Notes: a model not told the origin generated them from the letters alone. Shown: positions 16,335 through 24,738, counted from the stretch's first letter. The stretch: DNA of 64,000 nt from Methanothrix harundinacea (GCA_002506535.1 DAXT01000013.1:39128-103127); one strand, 5' to 3'. Numbers and translations are program-made.

Positions 16335-16604
16335 ATGGACTGGGAATTGGTGGGTTACGCCGCTGCAGCTCTGACGATGTTCGGATTTCTCCCGCAGCTC
16401 GTCAAGATGGTGAGGACCAGGTCTGTGGACGACGTCAGCCTCTTCATGATGGTCCAGATGGGGATCGGCGTATCTCTCTGGCTCGCCTACGGGCTTCATC
16501 TGAAGAACTCGCCTCTGATAATCGCAAACTTGGTCTCTCTCTTGATCCTGGCTTTGGGGATCATCGTCTACTTCAGATATACCACCAGAAGGTACTTCAG
16601 ATGA
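16335..16604 (+). CDS. SemiSWEET / PQ-loop sugar transporter
   Basis: An 89-residue three-helix membrane protein. The MtN3/saliva-PQ-loop signature is clear: helix 1 with GYAAAALTMFGFLPQLVKMVRTRSVDDVS (the PQ motif near residue 21), helix 2 LFMMVQMGIGVSLWLAYG and helix 3 IIANLVSLLILALGIIVYF. SemiSWEETs form dimers that move sugars passively. Length matches the family. ATG 16335 follows an in-frame TTG by one codon and is preferred. It may be co-transcribed with the PsiE-like gene 77 bp downstream. Confidence 0.92.
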   Translation: MDWELVGYAAAALTMFGFLPQLVKMVRTRSVDDVSLFMMVQMGIGVSLWLAYGLHLKNSPLIIANLVSLLILALGIIVYFRYTTRRYFR

Positions 16605-16681
16605 GAAGAGGAGATAAGATCAAACGAAATAATTAGACCTGGATCTCGGGGAAGGTCGAGATGGAGGGAGGAGGATCTTCG

Positions 16682-17104
16682 ATGATGGAGAGGCTCGCCA
16701 AATTTCAAAACGCAGTTCTGCTGGTTCTGACCTGGTTGATGGCCCTCGTCGTCCTTCTGGCGACGGTGGAGCTACTTTACATCATCGCCAGAGAGATCGC
16801 TACACCGCCTCTGGTCTTTCTGGAGATCGACCAGCTCCTGAATATCTTCGGCCACTTTCTGCTGGTATTGATAGGCATCGAGCTATTGGAGACCTTCAAG
16901 ATATACATCGAGGAGAACGTCATCAACGTCCAGGTGGTCCTCTTAGTGGCGATCATTGCCATAGCGAGGAAGGTGATCATCCTGGACGTCAAGATCCTCC
17001 CCAGCATGACCCTCATCGGGATCGGGGTGATCGTCATATCCCTCTCGATAGGATATTACCTGGTAAAGAAGAGCCAGCTGGACGAGAAGGCGTGCAAGCT
17101 TTAG
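16682..17104 (+). CDS. PsiE-like (phosphate-starvation-inducible E) membrane protein
   Basis: A 140-residue protein with four hydrophobic helices: about residues 13-36 (LVLTWLMALVVLLATVELLYIIA), 52-70 (LLNIFGHFLLVLIGIELLE), 83-100 (INVQVVLLVAIIAIARKVII) and 106-128 (SMTLIGIGVIVISLSIGYYLV). The GHFLLVLIGIELLETFKIY and AIIAIARKVIILD segments match the PsiE family. Function is not established. ATG 16682 is chosen for the GGAGGAGGATC just upstream; the ATG 21 nt earlier has none. Confidence 0.88.
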   Translation: MMERLAKFQNAVLLVLTWLMALVVLLATVELLYIIAREIATPPLVFLEIDQLLNIFGHFLLVLIGIELLETFKIYIEENVINVQVVLLVAIIAIARKVIILDVKILPSMTLIGIGVIVISLSIGYYLVKKSQLDEKACKL

Positions 17105-17186
17105 GAGCCGGATCCGATCTACTCGGATCCTGGGGCCCAAAAGCATCCGCAGATGGTCCCCTTCTCTAGCCACCTTTCTCTAGCCA

Positions 17187-17194
17187 CCTATAAG
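17187..17194 (+). promoter_or_regulatory. TATA box for the exported protein at 17246
   Basis: CCTATAAG lies about 55 bp before ATG 17246 and would start the transcript near 17215. That rules out the earlier in-frame start at 17153. Confidence 0.5.
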
Positions 17195-17245
17195 CTTATC
17201 TACCCGGAAGGGGGGGTAACGTCCTGGCCGCAAAACCGTCTGGCG

Positions 17246-17920
17246 ATGCGGCCGATAAAGGTTGGAAGGGTCAGTTTGAAGATATCTCATATATGCCTAT
17301 GGTTATTCATCATCTTGACGTCGGCTTCGGGATCTGCCGTCTCAGAGGAAGGGATGAAAGGCGTGGAGGAAGTTGAAGCAGCCGATATCGCTCCAGCCCC
17401 CGAGGACCTGAACCTGGAGGGGATCTGGACCTTCAGCCTCGGAGGGGCGGGGGAGATGACAGCCGCATTGCACCAGTCGGGAGATTCCATCTGGGGCGGT
17501 GCAAGATCCGGAGGGGCTGGTGCGCAGAAAGGGGTCCTCACGGGAAGCATCTATGGGGATCAGATCGAGATCATCACCCTATCGGCGGCCGGTGACGTTC
17601 TCGCCGTCACCCGGATGCGGGGGACGGTAGCAGGCGAGACCGCCAGCGGGAGCTATTTCAGGATCGACAGCCTCGGCGTCGCGACCAGGGGCAGCTTCGC
17701 CGGGATGAGGACCGGCACCGACGTTGCGGGATACCCGGCCTTGAGCTCCCAGGCGGATGCTGCGAACGCCCAGGGTTCAAACATATCAGAGGCGGTGGTT
17801 AAGCCCGAGGCGGTCGAGGAGGCCGGCGGTTATACCGACGTCCACCAGCTCTCCGCCGGGATAAACCCCAGGATCCTGGGGTACGCGGCTCCAGTTACGG
17901 GAAAGAGTCGAATCGTCTGA
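17246..17920 (+). CDS. Exported protein of unknown function
   Basis: A 224-residue protein. The N-terminal signal/anchor (ISHICLWLFIILTSASGSAVS, about residues 13-33) is followed by an acidic linker and a compact beta-rich region. That region starts NLEGIWTFSLGGAGEMTAALHQSGDSIWGGARSG (about residues 56-90) and continues VLTGSIYGDQIEIITLSAAGDVLAVTRMRGTVAGETASGSY. The pattern W-x-F-...-L-HQSGDxIxG...GxV-G is like small lipocalin-like beta-barrel repeats seen in exported methanogen proteins, without known function. The tail (about 165-224) is low complexity, Ala/Gly/Ser-rich. The start follows from the TATA position. Confidence 0.65.
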   Translation: MRPIKVGRVSLKISHICLWLFIILTSASGSAVSEEGMKGVEEVEAADIAPAPEDLNLEGIWTFSLGGAGEMTAALHQSGDSIWGGARSGGAGAQKGVLTGSIYGDQIEIITLSAAGDVLAVTRMRGTVAGETASGSYFRIDSLGVATRGSFAGMRTGTDVAGYPALSSQADAANAQGSNISEAVVKPEAVEEAGGYTDVHQLSAGINPRILGYAAPVTGKSRIV

Positions 17921-18052
17921 TGACAGGATTAGTGGGCCATCGCTCCGCGGGGGCTGGCTTCTCTAAACCGGATCCATTTTTTTAGTAATATCCTCCCTCT
18001 GAGGGAACCCTTTAATCCGATATGTGCGTAATTTATCCGGAGGAGAGACGAT

Positions 18053-18691
18053 ATGACCCCCCAACGAAAATCGGCCGATCCCCCTGAAGGGGTGATCGCC
18101 GCCCTGGAGGATGTAGCCGATCGGTACAGCAACCTCGCCGGAGACCTGCGGGCAGATCTGGCTGCCGCCGGGAGCCCGGATGAGGCGATGGAGCTGGCCG
18201 GGAGGTCTACCCTGGAGATGCTGGCGTACCTACCCCTGAGCCCCGTCTATAGCCCCTTCTGCACCTTTCACCATCCAGGAGCCGTGGACTGCACGGGGTG
18301 CAGATACGCCGCACGATACGGCCGCTGCACCGAGGCGGGATCTCCTTACGATCTGGCCGTAGATGCCCATTACCGCCTGGTGAAGGCGGTCCAGGGCCAC
18401 CGTTGTGGCCGCGTCTCCGGCGCTCATCCGATCCCGGTGGAGATGGTACGAAAGGCCCTGGAGTATCAGGCAGACCGGGTGATCGATCTCGCCAGCCGGT
18501 TCCGAAAGAGGGTCCGCAGGGCCCGGTCGTCGGAGGAGGTGATGACCGTCAAGACACAGTTCATGATCGATCTCGTCGGAGGGCTCCCCGTGGAGGAGGT
18601 CTGCCGAAGCTATGGCTTTGTGGATCAGAGCCTCTTCGAGGCGAAGGACGAGGCTCTCCTGCGGCTGAGCCGACACTGGCCTGCAGGATGA
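18053..18691 (+). CDS. Conserved-looking hypothetical protein with CX9CX2CX8C motif
   Basis: A 212-residue soluble protein. The helical N-terminal half is followed at about residues 69-91 by four cysteines spaced CX9CX2CX8C (in FCTFHHPGAVDCTGC and YGRC). A further HRCGRVSG with Cys and His is near residue 122. The cluster could hold zinc or an iron-sulfur centre. The C-terminal third is helical (AAxRKRVRRARSSEEV-like). The start at 18053 has GGAGGAGAGACGAT immediately upstream, a strong ribosome site. I do not recognise the family. Confidence 0.65.
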   Translation: MTPQRKSADPPEGVIAALEDVADRYSNLAGDLRADLAAAGSPDEAMELAGRSTLEMLAYLPLSPVYSPFCTFHHPGAVDCTGCRYAARYGRCTEAGSPYDLAVDAHYRLVKAVQGHRCGRVSGAHPIPVEMVRKALEYQADRVIDLASRFRKRVRRARSSEEVMTVKTQFMIDLVGGLPVEEVCRSYGFVDQSLFEAKDEALLRLSRHWPAG

Positions 18692-18713
18692 CCGGGGCCG
18701 TCTTCGAGCAGGA

Positions 18714-19670
18714 TCATCCCCGGCGGTCGCCCTCCCGGTTCTCGATCCAGAGGCTGATGAGCCTGTCGGAGCGGGCGAGGGCCTCATCCGTCCCCTCAAA
18801 ATGCTCGGCCGCCGACCTCATCGCCTCCTGAAACCCGGCGAGGTCGCCCTCGTCGGCGAGCTGTGAAAGCCTCTTGCACTCTCCGATGTACGCCTCCCTC
18901 ACCCGTCTCGCCTCGGGGTTCTCCTGGATGCTGGCGTATAGCTCGGGGCTCTGGGCGAGGATCCTTCCGACGAAGTCGATCATGATCTCGTAGACGGGGC
19001 TCATGAACCGCCTCGACCTTCCGACGTCGAACTCCAGAGACCGGAGGGTAGAGGCTATGGATATGTAGGCGAAGTGGGTGAGGGCCTGGACGACGGCCAT
19101 GATATGGTCGTGCTCCTCGGCGCCCAGGACCTCCACTCTGGCTCCGCCTCTCCGGAAGATCTCCTCCATCGGCGAAAGCCACGTGCTGCACCTGCCCTCC
19201 GCCGGGACGAGGATCACCGTCTGCCCCCGGAGGGTGGGGATGGTGGGGCCGAACATCGGATGGGTCCCCAGGACCTCCACCCCTTCGGGAGCCCACTTCA
19301 CCATCGCCTCCATAGGCCCCGCCTTGAGGCTGGTGAAGTCCATGAGGAGGCTTTCTGGCTTCATCCGGGGGGCCAGCTCTTCTGCCACCCTCTCCGTCTC
19401 CTTTATGGGGACGCTGAGGACGACGACGTCGCTCCTGGCGACCTCCTCCAGAAGGTCTTCGGCGAAGGCGACCCCGAGCCTCTCGGCGACGTCGACCCGT
19501 CTGCTGGGGCCCCAGACGGTGACCGAGAAGCCTTGATCTTTGAAGTAGCGGGCAAACCAGCTCCCTGTCCCGCCGGTCCCCCCCACGATAAGCATCGTAT
19601 CTTTTCCTTTCAGGTCGACCGTCTTCATCTCCACCACCGGCTCCATCTCCGCTACCGGCTCCGTCTTCAT
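18714..19670 (-). CDS. tyrA: Prephenate dehydrogenase
   Basis: A 318-residue enzyme converting prephenate to 4-hydroxyphenylpyruvate with NAD(P), in tyrosine synthesis. The Rossmann loop MLIVGGTGGTGSWFARYFKDQGFSVTVWG is at about residues 26-54, and SDVVVLSVPIKET at 83-95. The conserved LLMDFTSLKAGPMEAM and VLGTHPMFGPTIPTLRGQTVILVP carry the catalytic HPMFGP His (near residue 137). The HDHIMAVVQALTHF helix is near residue 187. The N-terminal 25 residues are a Met/Glu/Val repeat unlike other TyrAs. Its ATG overlaps the aroE stop in an ATGA, so the two are translationally coupled. Confidence 0.93.
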   Translation of the reverse strand: MKTEPVAEMEPVVEMKTVDLKGKDTMLIVGGTGGTGSWFARYFKDQGFSVTVWGPSRRVDVAERLGVAFAEDLLEEVARSDVVVLSVPIKETERVAEELAPRMKPESLLMDFTSLKAGPMEAMVKWAPEGVEVLGTHPMFGPTIPTLRGQTVILVPAEGRCSTWLSPMEEIFRRGGARVEVLGAEEHDHIMAVVQALTHFAYISIASTLRSLEFDVGRSRRFMSPVYEIMIDFVGRILAQSPELYASIQENPEARRVREAYIGECKRLSQLADEGDLAGFQEAMRSAAEHFEGTDEALARSDRLISLWIENREGDRRG

Positions 19671-20476
19671 CGGTTCCTCAGCTCCTCCCGGACCGCCTCC
19701 TCCATGACGTCGGTGGGGGCCTTCCTCCCGGTCCAGATCTCGATAGATAGCGCCCCCTGCCAGACGAGCATCGCCACCCCGTCTATAGCCCTCGCCCCGG
19801 CCCGAGCGGCGTCCTTCAAAAGTTCAGTCTCCCGGTTGTAGACGATATCAAAGACGGTCTGACCCTCCCTGAGGAGGCTGCCGTCGAAGAGGCGCGGGTC
19901 GCCGGCTCTCATCCCGACGGAGGTGGCGTTGACGACGACCTCCGCCTCGGGGACGAGTTTGGCGAGGTCAGAGAGGCCGTAGCCCCGCCCCCCCACGGCG
20001 GCGGCTAGATAGGCGGCCCTCTGACGGTCCCGGTTGGCGATTGCGACCTGTGCCCCCGAAAGGGCGAGCTGGCGGGCGATCGCCTTTCCCGCCCCCCCGG
20101 CGCCTATGATCAGGACTCGCCTCCCCTCGACCCGGACCCCCGCCCCCTCCAGGGCCCGCAGGGCTCCGAGGCCATCGGTGTTGTAGCCCAGAATCGATCC
20201 ATCAACGAAGGCCACGGCGTTGACCGCCCCCATCGCCGCGGCGTTCTCGTCGGGTTCGACGATGGAGAGGGCCGCCTCCTTGTGGGGGATCGTCAGGTTG
20301 AGGCCGCCGAAGTGCATCGCTTCAGCCCCTAAAATCGCATCCCTCAGCCGCTCCCGCTTGACCCGGAAGGCGAGGTAGCGGGCCGACAGGCCCAGGGCGG
20401 AGAAGGCGGCGTTCTGCATCGCCGGGGAGAGGCTGTGCTCCACGGGGTCACCGAAGACGGCGTAGACTAGCATCAT
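19667..20476 (-). CDS. aroE: Shikimate dehydrogenase
   Basis: A 269-residue NADP-dependent enzyme reducing 3-dehydroshikimate to shikimate. Signatures are AVFGDPVEHSLSPAMQNAAF (substrate-binding S-L-S-P, about residues 5-24), GGLNLTIPHKEAAL (catalytic Lys, near residue 67), GYNTDGLGALRAL (near residue 97), the nucleotide loop VLIIGAGGAGKAIARQLALSG (near 121-141), NATSVGM (near 183) and DGVAMLVWQGALSIEIWTG at the end. It is first in a two-gene operon with tyrA, placing consecutive aromatic-pathway steps together. Confidence 0.96.
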   Translation of the reverse strand: MMLVYAVFGDPVEHSLSPAMQNAAFSALGLSARYLAFRVKRERLRDAILGAEAMHFGGLNLTIPHKEAALSIVEPDENAAAMGAVNAVAFVDGSILGYNTDGLGALRALEGAGVRVEGRRVLIIGAGGAGKAIARQLALSGAQVAIANRDRQRAAYLAAAVGGRGYGLSDLAKLVPEAEVVVNATSVGMRAGDPRLFDGSLLREGQTVFDIVYNRETELLKDAARAGARAIDGVAMLVWQGALSIEIWTGRKAPTDVMEEAVREELRNR

Positions 20477-20563
20477 GGGTGGGTTGGTCTATTCGGGTAA
20501 ATAAGGTTAGGTTTGGAGGTGATCCCGGAAAAAGGGCAAAAATCTAAATCCACCCGCATCCTT

Positions 20564-20570
20564 CTTATAT
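20564..20570 (+). promoter_or_regulatory. TATA box for AMP phosphorylase
   Basis: CTTATAT, about 45 bp upstream of ATG 20612, in the divergent spacer with aroE. It is followed by AT-rich TTTTTGTATAATTTTTAG. Confidence 0.55.
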
Positions 20571-20611
20571 CCGTTTTTGTATAATTTTTAGCATGAGGCG
20601 TGGTGGGTGAG

Positions 20612-22156
20612 ATGATACTCAAAACGATCTTCCTGGGGCTGGAGGCGGGGGGAAAGTCGATCGTCATATTGAACCTCGATGACGCCGAAAGGCTGGGAGT
20701 CCTGAGCCTTGGAAGGGTGACGATCCGGTTCGATGAGGTGGAGAAGACTGCTATAGTCCATACATCCTCAAAGCTGATAGACTCGGGAAGGATTGGGGTC
20801 TGCAAAAAGGTATGGTCCGACCTCGGCCTCTCGGAGGGGTCGGAAGTGGAGGTGGAGGCGGCGCCCTTCCCCGACTCCCTCTACTTTATCAGGAACAAGC
20901 TGAACGGAAGAAAGCTCGCCCACGACGAGATCCGGGAGATAGTTGAGGATACTGTGGACGAGAAGCTGAGCGACGTCGAGTTGAGCGCCTTCGTCACCGC
21001 GCTGCACAGCTTCGGCCTCGACCTCGACGAGGCGACGTACCTCTCCCTCGCCATGATCGAGACGGGGAGGACGATGAAGCTCGACGGGGGTCCCATCGTC
21101 GACAAGCATTCCATAGGAGGGGTGCCTGGGGACAAGACGACGCTCCTCGTCGTTCCCCTCGTCGCAGCCGCCGGGCTATTGATACCCAAGTCCTCTTCGC
21201 GGGCGATCACATCCCCGGCGGGGACGGCAGATCGGGCGGAGGTCCTGATGCCGGTGAGCCTCGACTTGGAAGAGATGCGAGACGTTGTGGAGAGGACCGG
21301 CGGCTGCTTAGTCTGGGGGGGATCCGTCCACCTTGCGCCCGCCGACGACATATTCGTGAGGGTCGAGTACCCCCTATCCATCGATCCGCTCCTTTTGCCG
21401 TCGATCATGTCAAAGAAGAGGGCTGTCGGCGCCGACCTCCTCGTCGTCGACATCCCCACCGGCAGAGGCGCCAAGGTGAAGACGATCGGGGAGGCGGATC
21501 TATTGGCCAAAGACTTCATGGAGATCGGAAGCCGCCTGGGGATAAGGGTCCGGTGCGCCGTCACCTACGGCGAGCAGCCGATCGGAAGCGCCATCGGCCC
21601 CGCTCTGGAGGCAAAGGAGGCGCTGGAGGCTCTGATGAACCGGGGCTCCGTCGTCGACCTTGTGGATAAAGCGACGGCGATCGCCGGGATGATCCTGGAG
21701 ATGGCGGGAAAGACCGACGGGAAGGCGATGGCGATAGAGCTCCTCAGATCCGGACGGGCGGAGGAGAAGATGAGAGAGATCATCGCCGCCCAGGGCGGAG
21801 ACCCGGATATCGCCCCCGAGGATATAGCCGTCGGAGATGAGCGGTTCACCGTCAGGTCCGATAGGGGCGGCTCCGTCCTCTGGATAAATAACTCGTCGGT
21901 GGCCGAGGTGGCGAAGTTTGCGGGTTGTCCGAAGGACGCGGGCGCCGGGATCCTCCTCCACAGGAACATCGGGGACGTTGTCGGCGAGGGCGAACCGCTA
22001 TTCACCATCATCGCGGAGAGGGGTTCCAACCTCCGGCGCGCCCAGGAGAGGTTGGAGAGGGTAAAGGTGATGGGCGTCGGCGACAGGATGGAGATGCTCA
22101 TCCATGAGGTGAAGGAGAGGCCGGTCGTAAAGAGGAGCTTCACTCTGGATAGATGA
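20612..22156 (+). CDS. deoA: AMP phosphorylase
   Basis: A 514-residue archaeal thymidine-phosphorylase-family enzyme. It converts AMP plus phosphate to adenine and ribose 1,5-bisphosphate, entry to the archaeal pentose-bisphosphate/type III RuBisCO route. The N-terminal double-psi-like domain (about residues 1-85) is specific to the archaeal AMP form. Family motifs are DKHSIGGVPGDKTTLLVVPLVAAAG (about 164-188), SSRAITSPAGTADRAEVLMP (about 195-214), GGCLVWGGSVHLAPADD and VTYGEQPIGSAIGPALEAKEAL (about 320-342). ATG 20612 with GGTGGGTGAG upstream is preferred over the GTG at 20600. rpiA at the window edge acts on related sugar phosphates. Confidence 0.93.
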   Translation: MILKTIFLGLEAGGKSIVILNLDDAERLGVLSLGRVTIRFDEVEKTAIVHTSSKLIDSGRIGVCKKVWSDLGLSEGSEVEVEAAPFPDSLYFIRNKLNGRKLAHDEIREIVEDTVDEKLSDVELSAFVTALHSFGLDLDEATYLSLAMIETGRTMKLDGGPIVDKHSIGGVPGDKTTLLVVPLVAAAGLLIPKSSSRAITSPAGTADRAEVLMPVSLDLEEMRDVVERTGGCLVWGGSVHLAPADDIFVRVEYPLSIDPLLLPSIMSKKRAVGADLLVVDIPTGRGAKVKTIGEADLLAKDFMEIGSRLGIRVRCAVTYGEQPIGSAIGPALEAKEALEALMNRGSVVDLVDKATAIAGMILEMAGKTDGKAMAIELLRSGRAEEKMREIIAAQGGDPDIAPEDIAVGDERFTVRSDRGGSVLWINNSSVAEVAKFAGCPKDAGAGILLHRNIGDVVGEGEPLFTIIAERGSNLRRAQERLERVKVMGVGDRMEMLIHEVKERPVVKRSFTLDR

Positions 22157-22242
22157 TATCCAAGATATACGAGTATCCTGGATCATATGATGGCCCGGAG
22201 TGGAGGCTTTGGCACCTATTCAAAAGATCCCCGACCCGGAGA

Positions 22243-22506
22243 TCACACCACCGCCCCGAAGAGCGTCGCCACGAGGTCGACCCCGTTGTTGCTGAGAAGC
22301 CCTCTCTCCTGGAAGGTCGCCCCCAGGAGGCTGTCGAAGTTCGTCCCGAGAAAGCCGCCAGCGAGGGCGGAGGGGATTCCCCAGGCACCGGCCATCCCCG
22401 CCGCCACCGCCAGGATGCCAGTGAAGAGGCAGCCGCAGATCGACGCCGCCTGGCCCAACAGGGTGACGCTGCCGAGGGTGAGCCATGGTGGATGCGAAAG
22501 CTCCAT
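22243..22506 (-). pseudogene. C-terminal remnant of a DUF92 membrane protein
   Basis: An 87-residue open stretch ending in a stop at 22243. It matches the C-terminus of DUF92 membrane proteins: AGMAGAWGIPSALAGGFLGTNFDSLLGATFQERGLLSNNGVDLVATLFGAVV. Complete members are two or more times longer, with several further membrane helices upstream; no such sequence precedes it. Instead an HsdS fragment begins about 115 bp upstream. The local DNA holds only short frames. Probably a truncated relic, though expression of this fragment cannot be excluded. Confidence 0.6.
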
Positions 22507-22620
22507 TAAGCAGAGCCAGATGGGTGCTAACCCATCGAATAGGGGGGAGGGCCGGGGGATAATCGACTCACCTGCACCTTTGATCCTCGACCTCTTTGGG
22601 GATCCTGGCTCCTCACCTCT

Positions 22621-22761
22621 TCAAGGATGGAAGCCCTTCTCCAACACCGCCGGGAGGAGGGCGTCCATCTCCTCCGCCGTCCGGACCTGGCATCTCTTGA
22701 GCCCGTCGACTTTGGCCTGGAGGACGTCGAGGCGGGCGACGATGCGGCGCTGGGGAAGATC
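22621..22761 (-). pseudogene. HsdS (type I restriction specificity subunit) C-terminal fragment A
   Basis: Reading the - strand from 22761 to the TGA at 22621-22623 gives LPQRRIVARLDVLQAKV, then GLKRCQ, AEEMDALLPAVLEK and GFHP. This matches the conserved C-terminal coiled-coil repeat of HsdS (typically LPEQRRIVxxLDxLQAKVDxLKxLQ...ELDALLPSILDxAF). An in-frame TGA sits at 22762-22764. The preceding residues IALFLPE continue in another frame, so the gene is frameshifted and lacks both target-recognition domains. No HsdM or HsdR is in the window. It shares an approximately 90-bp near-identical block with fragment B, 1250 bp away. Confidence 0.75.
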
Positions 22762-22938
22762 TCAGGAAGGAAAAGGGCAATCGAAGAAATAATGACGAAA
22801 TAGATAAAATCGCAGGCCTCGCCTCGATGAGGCGGGGCCCGTTCCCGATATATCGGGGTGTCTCTTCTTTCAGCGGCGGCGCATGTGGCCGTGGTCGTCT
22901 TCTGGTCGATCTGCCAAAAAAAATCGGATCGACCCTGA

Positions 22939-23727
22939 TCAGGCCCCAAAGACCTGAATCAGACGGTTCGCGAAGGAGATGTAAACGAGACCATTCGGCA
23001 CCGCGGCTATGCCGTTCATCACTCCATCCACGGTCCACTCGTCCAGCTTCTCGCCCTCAGACGAATACTTCACCACTTTGTGATTCTGATTGATGTTAAC
23101 GTAAACCTCGCCTCCAGGTCCGACGGCGATGCCGTTTGTCTCAATTACGCCGTCGACGTCCCACTCAGCCAGCATCTCACCTTCAGGCGAGTACTTCACA
23201 ACCTTGTGATTCTGGTTGATGTTTACGTAGACCTCGCCTCCGGGCCCCGTCGCGATTCCGCTTGCCATGTCCTCTGTGGGCCACTCCGTCAGCGTCTCAC
23301 CCTCAGGCGAGTACTTCACCACTTTGTGATTCTGGTTGATGTTTACGTAGACCTCGCCACCGGGCGCCGTGGCGATTCCGCTTGCGGCTCCCTCCTGGGG
23401 CCACTCCGCCAGCATCTCACCCTCGGGGGAGTACTTCACGACTTTGTGATTCTGGTTGATGTTTACGAAGACTTCGCCCCCAGGCCCCGTGGCGATTCCG
23501 TTTGCATCGCCCTCCAGTGGCCACTCCGTAAGCACCTCGCCCTCGGGCGAATACTTCACGACTTTGTGATTCTGGTTGATGTTTACGTAGACCTCGCCAC
23601 CGGGCCCGACGGCGATGTTGCTTGCCTGGTCTTCTGTAGGCCACTGGGCCAACAACGGTCCACCGCAGACGGGCAGTACCGATGCCATAATGCCGATTAC
23701 TAACAAAATTGAAATCTTCGCGCCCAC
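22939..23727 (-). CDS. Exported NHL/beta-propeller protein with near-identical repeats
   Basis: A 262-residue exported protein. A signal peptide (ISILLVIGIMASVLPVCGG, about residues 4-23) is followed by six propeller-blade repeats of about 40 residues. Each reads approximately GIAxGPGGEVYVNINQNHKVVKYSPEGExLxEW, the NHL/SMP-30-type pattern. The five NINQNHKVVKYS cores are identical, and the DNA repeats have an exact 120-bp period, except one unit lengthened by 6 bp. The last unit is degenerate (GLVYISFANRLIQVFGA). Such proteins in Methanothrix are extracellular; ligand unknown. Near-identical repeats indicate recent expansion. The gene lies between two HsdS fragments. Confidence 0.85.
   Translation of the reverse strand: MGAKISILLVIGIMASVLPVCGGPLLAQWPTEDQASNIAVGPGGEVYVNINQNHKVVKYSPEGEVLTEWPLEGDANGIATGPGGEVFVNINQNHKVVKYSPEGEMLAEWPQEGAASGIATAPGGEVYVNINQNHKVVKYSPEGETLTEWPTEDMASGIATGPGGEVYVNINQNHKVVKYSPEGEMLAEWDVDGVIETNGIAVGPGGEVYVNINQNHKVVKYSSEGEKLDEWTVDGVMNGIAAVPNGLVYISFANRLIQVFGA
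23055..23640 (-). repeat. 120-bp tandem repeat inside the NHL gene
   Basis: The marker TGATTCTG recurs at 23081, 23207, 23327, 23447 and 23567, giving spacings 126, 120, 120 and 120. Units differ at only a few positions each, many of them silent or in the loop residues. Confidence 0.9.
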
Positions 23728-23864
23728 AACATAACCTCCACATCCTTATAAGGTTCTAATATCATATAGAGATTTTCATCAATCTCAGGTCCCTCATTTT
23801 GTTCCTTCCGCTCATCTTTTTGAGCCCCTCGGCCAGGGTTCGCCCCACCCCCGGCGGCGCCGGA

Positions 23865-23975
23865 TCATAGCTCGCTCCGGAAGGCCCTCTCCAGCACCGC
23901 CGGGAGGAGGGCGTCCAGCTCCTCCGCCGTCCGGACCTGGCATCTCTTGAGCCCGTCGACCTGGGCCTGGAGCTC
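23865..23975 (-). pseudogene. HsdS C-terminal fragment B
   Basis: The - strand reads LQAQVDGLKRCQVRTAEEL, then DALLPAVLERAFRSEL, ending TGA at 23865-23867. This is the canonical C-terminus of a type I restriction specificity subunit. Sequence upstream of the LQAQ helix is open but no longer HsdS-like. The block 23886-23974 aligns without gaps to 22636-22724 (fragment A) with only a few mismatches. The two are therefore a duplication, or the termini of two related hsdS genes that lost their middles. Confidence 0.75.
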
Positions 23976-24065
23976 ATCCCCCGTCCGGCAGAGGGTCCCC
24001 CCGGATAGCCTCGTCGTTACATCGGCTGGAAGGGGCCTGCAGATGCAAGAGATAACGGGAACTGC

Positions 24066-24638
24066 TCATCCCCGCCGGAAGAGGACGCTGCGGCTGAACC
24101 AGATCTTCGGCTCGTATATCTCCATTAGCCCCGCCCCCTCTGCCGCCTCCTTCATCCCTTTGAAAGCGGACTGGGAGACGTGTAACTTAGGCTCTACGAT
24201 CAGAAGGCCTGCATCCTCCTTCAGAAGGGAGGCGACCTCTCTAAAGAACGCCCTTTGATCCGCCACCTCGTGGACCATGTAGAAGGCGAGGGCGAAATCG
24301 ACCCTTCCCAAGATGGCAGAGCCTTCGGGGATGCCGATCCCATCCGGCTCTCCCCGGTGGGTGGTTATCCTGGACGATAGCCCCTCCTTCGCCGCCTTCT
24401 TCCTCAAGAGCTGGAGCATCCGGTCCTGCAGATCCACGGCAATGACCCGCCCGTCTTCGCCCGCCATCTTCGCCATGGCGATGGTGAAGGTACCCGAGCC
24501 GCACCCGAGATCCAGGACGGTATCTCCCTCTTCTATGAGCCGGCCGAGGATCTTCTCCGGGTTGTGGACGAGCCTTCGGATCGGGTTATCCAGAGTCGGC
24601 GCCAGCCACCACGGACAGATGCGGGATAATGCGGCCAT
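24066..24638 (-). CDS. Class I SAM-dependent methyltransferase
   Basis: A 190-residue cytoplasmic methyltransferase of the UbiE/Methyltransf_11-25 type. SAM motif I is TVLDLGCGSGTFTIAMA (about residues 40-56), motif II VIAVDLQDRML (about 66-76), and the motif IV region RVDFALAFYMVHEVADQRAFFREVASLLKEDAGLLIVEPK (about 112-151). The N-terminus CPWWLAPTLDNPIRRLVHNPEKIL is typical of a subfamily common in methanogens and syntrophs. Substrate is unknown; arsenite, metabolite or lipid methylation are possible. It is monocistronic, about 100 bp downstream of the MFS gene. Confidence 0.88.
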   Translation of the reverse strand: MAALSRICPWWLAPTLDNPIRRLVHNPEKILGRLIEEGDTVLDLGCGSGTFTIAMAKMAGEDGRVIAVDLQDRMLQLLRKKAAKEGLSSRITTHRGEPDGIGIPEGSAILGRVDFALAFYMVHEVADQRAFFREVASLLKEDAGLLIVEPKLHVSQSAFKGMKEAAEGAGLMEIYEPKIWFSRSVLFRRG

Positions 24639-24738
24639 GTAGTTTCTCTCTCCCGGCGATGAATAGCAGTATTGTGCTATGAGTCTAACCGTGGGTCTAA
24701 GGAGCTATAGGATTAATGAGTCAGCAAAAGCCGGAAGA

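Noticed and set aside
23055..23640. Regularly spaced repeats resembling CRISPR (period 120 bp)
   Set aside because: The intervening sequence is also conserved and the whole is an open NHL-repeat coding frame.
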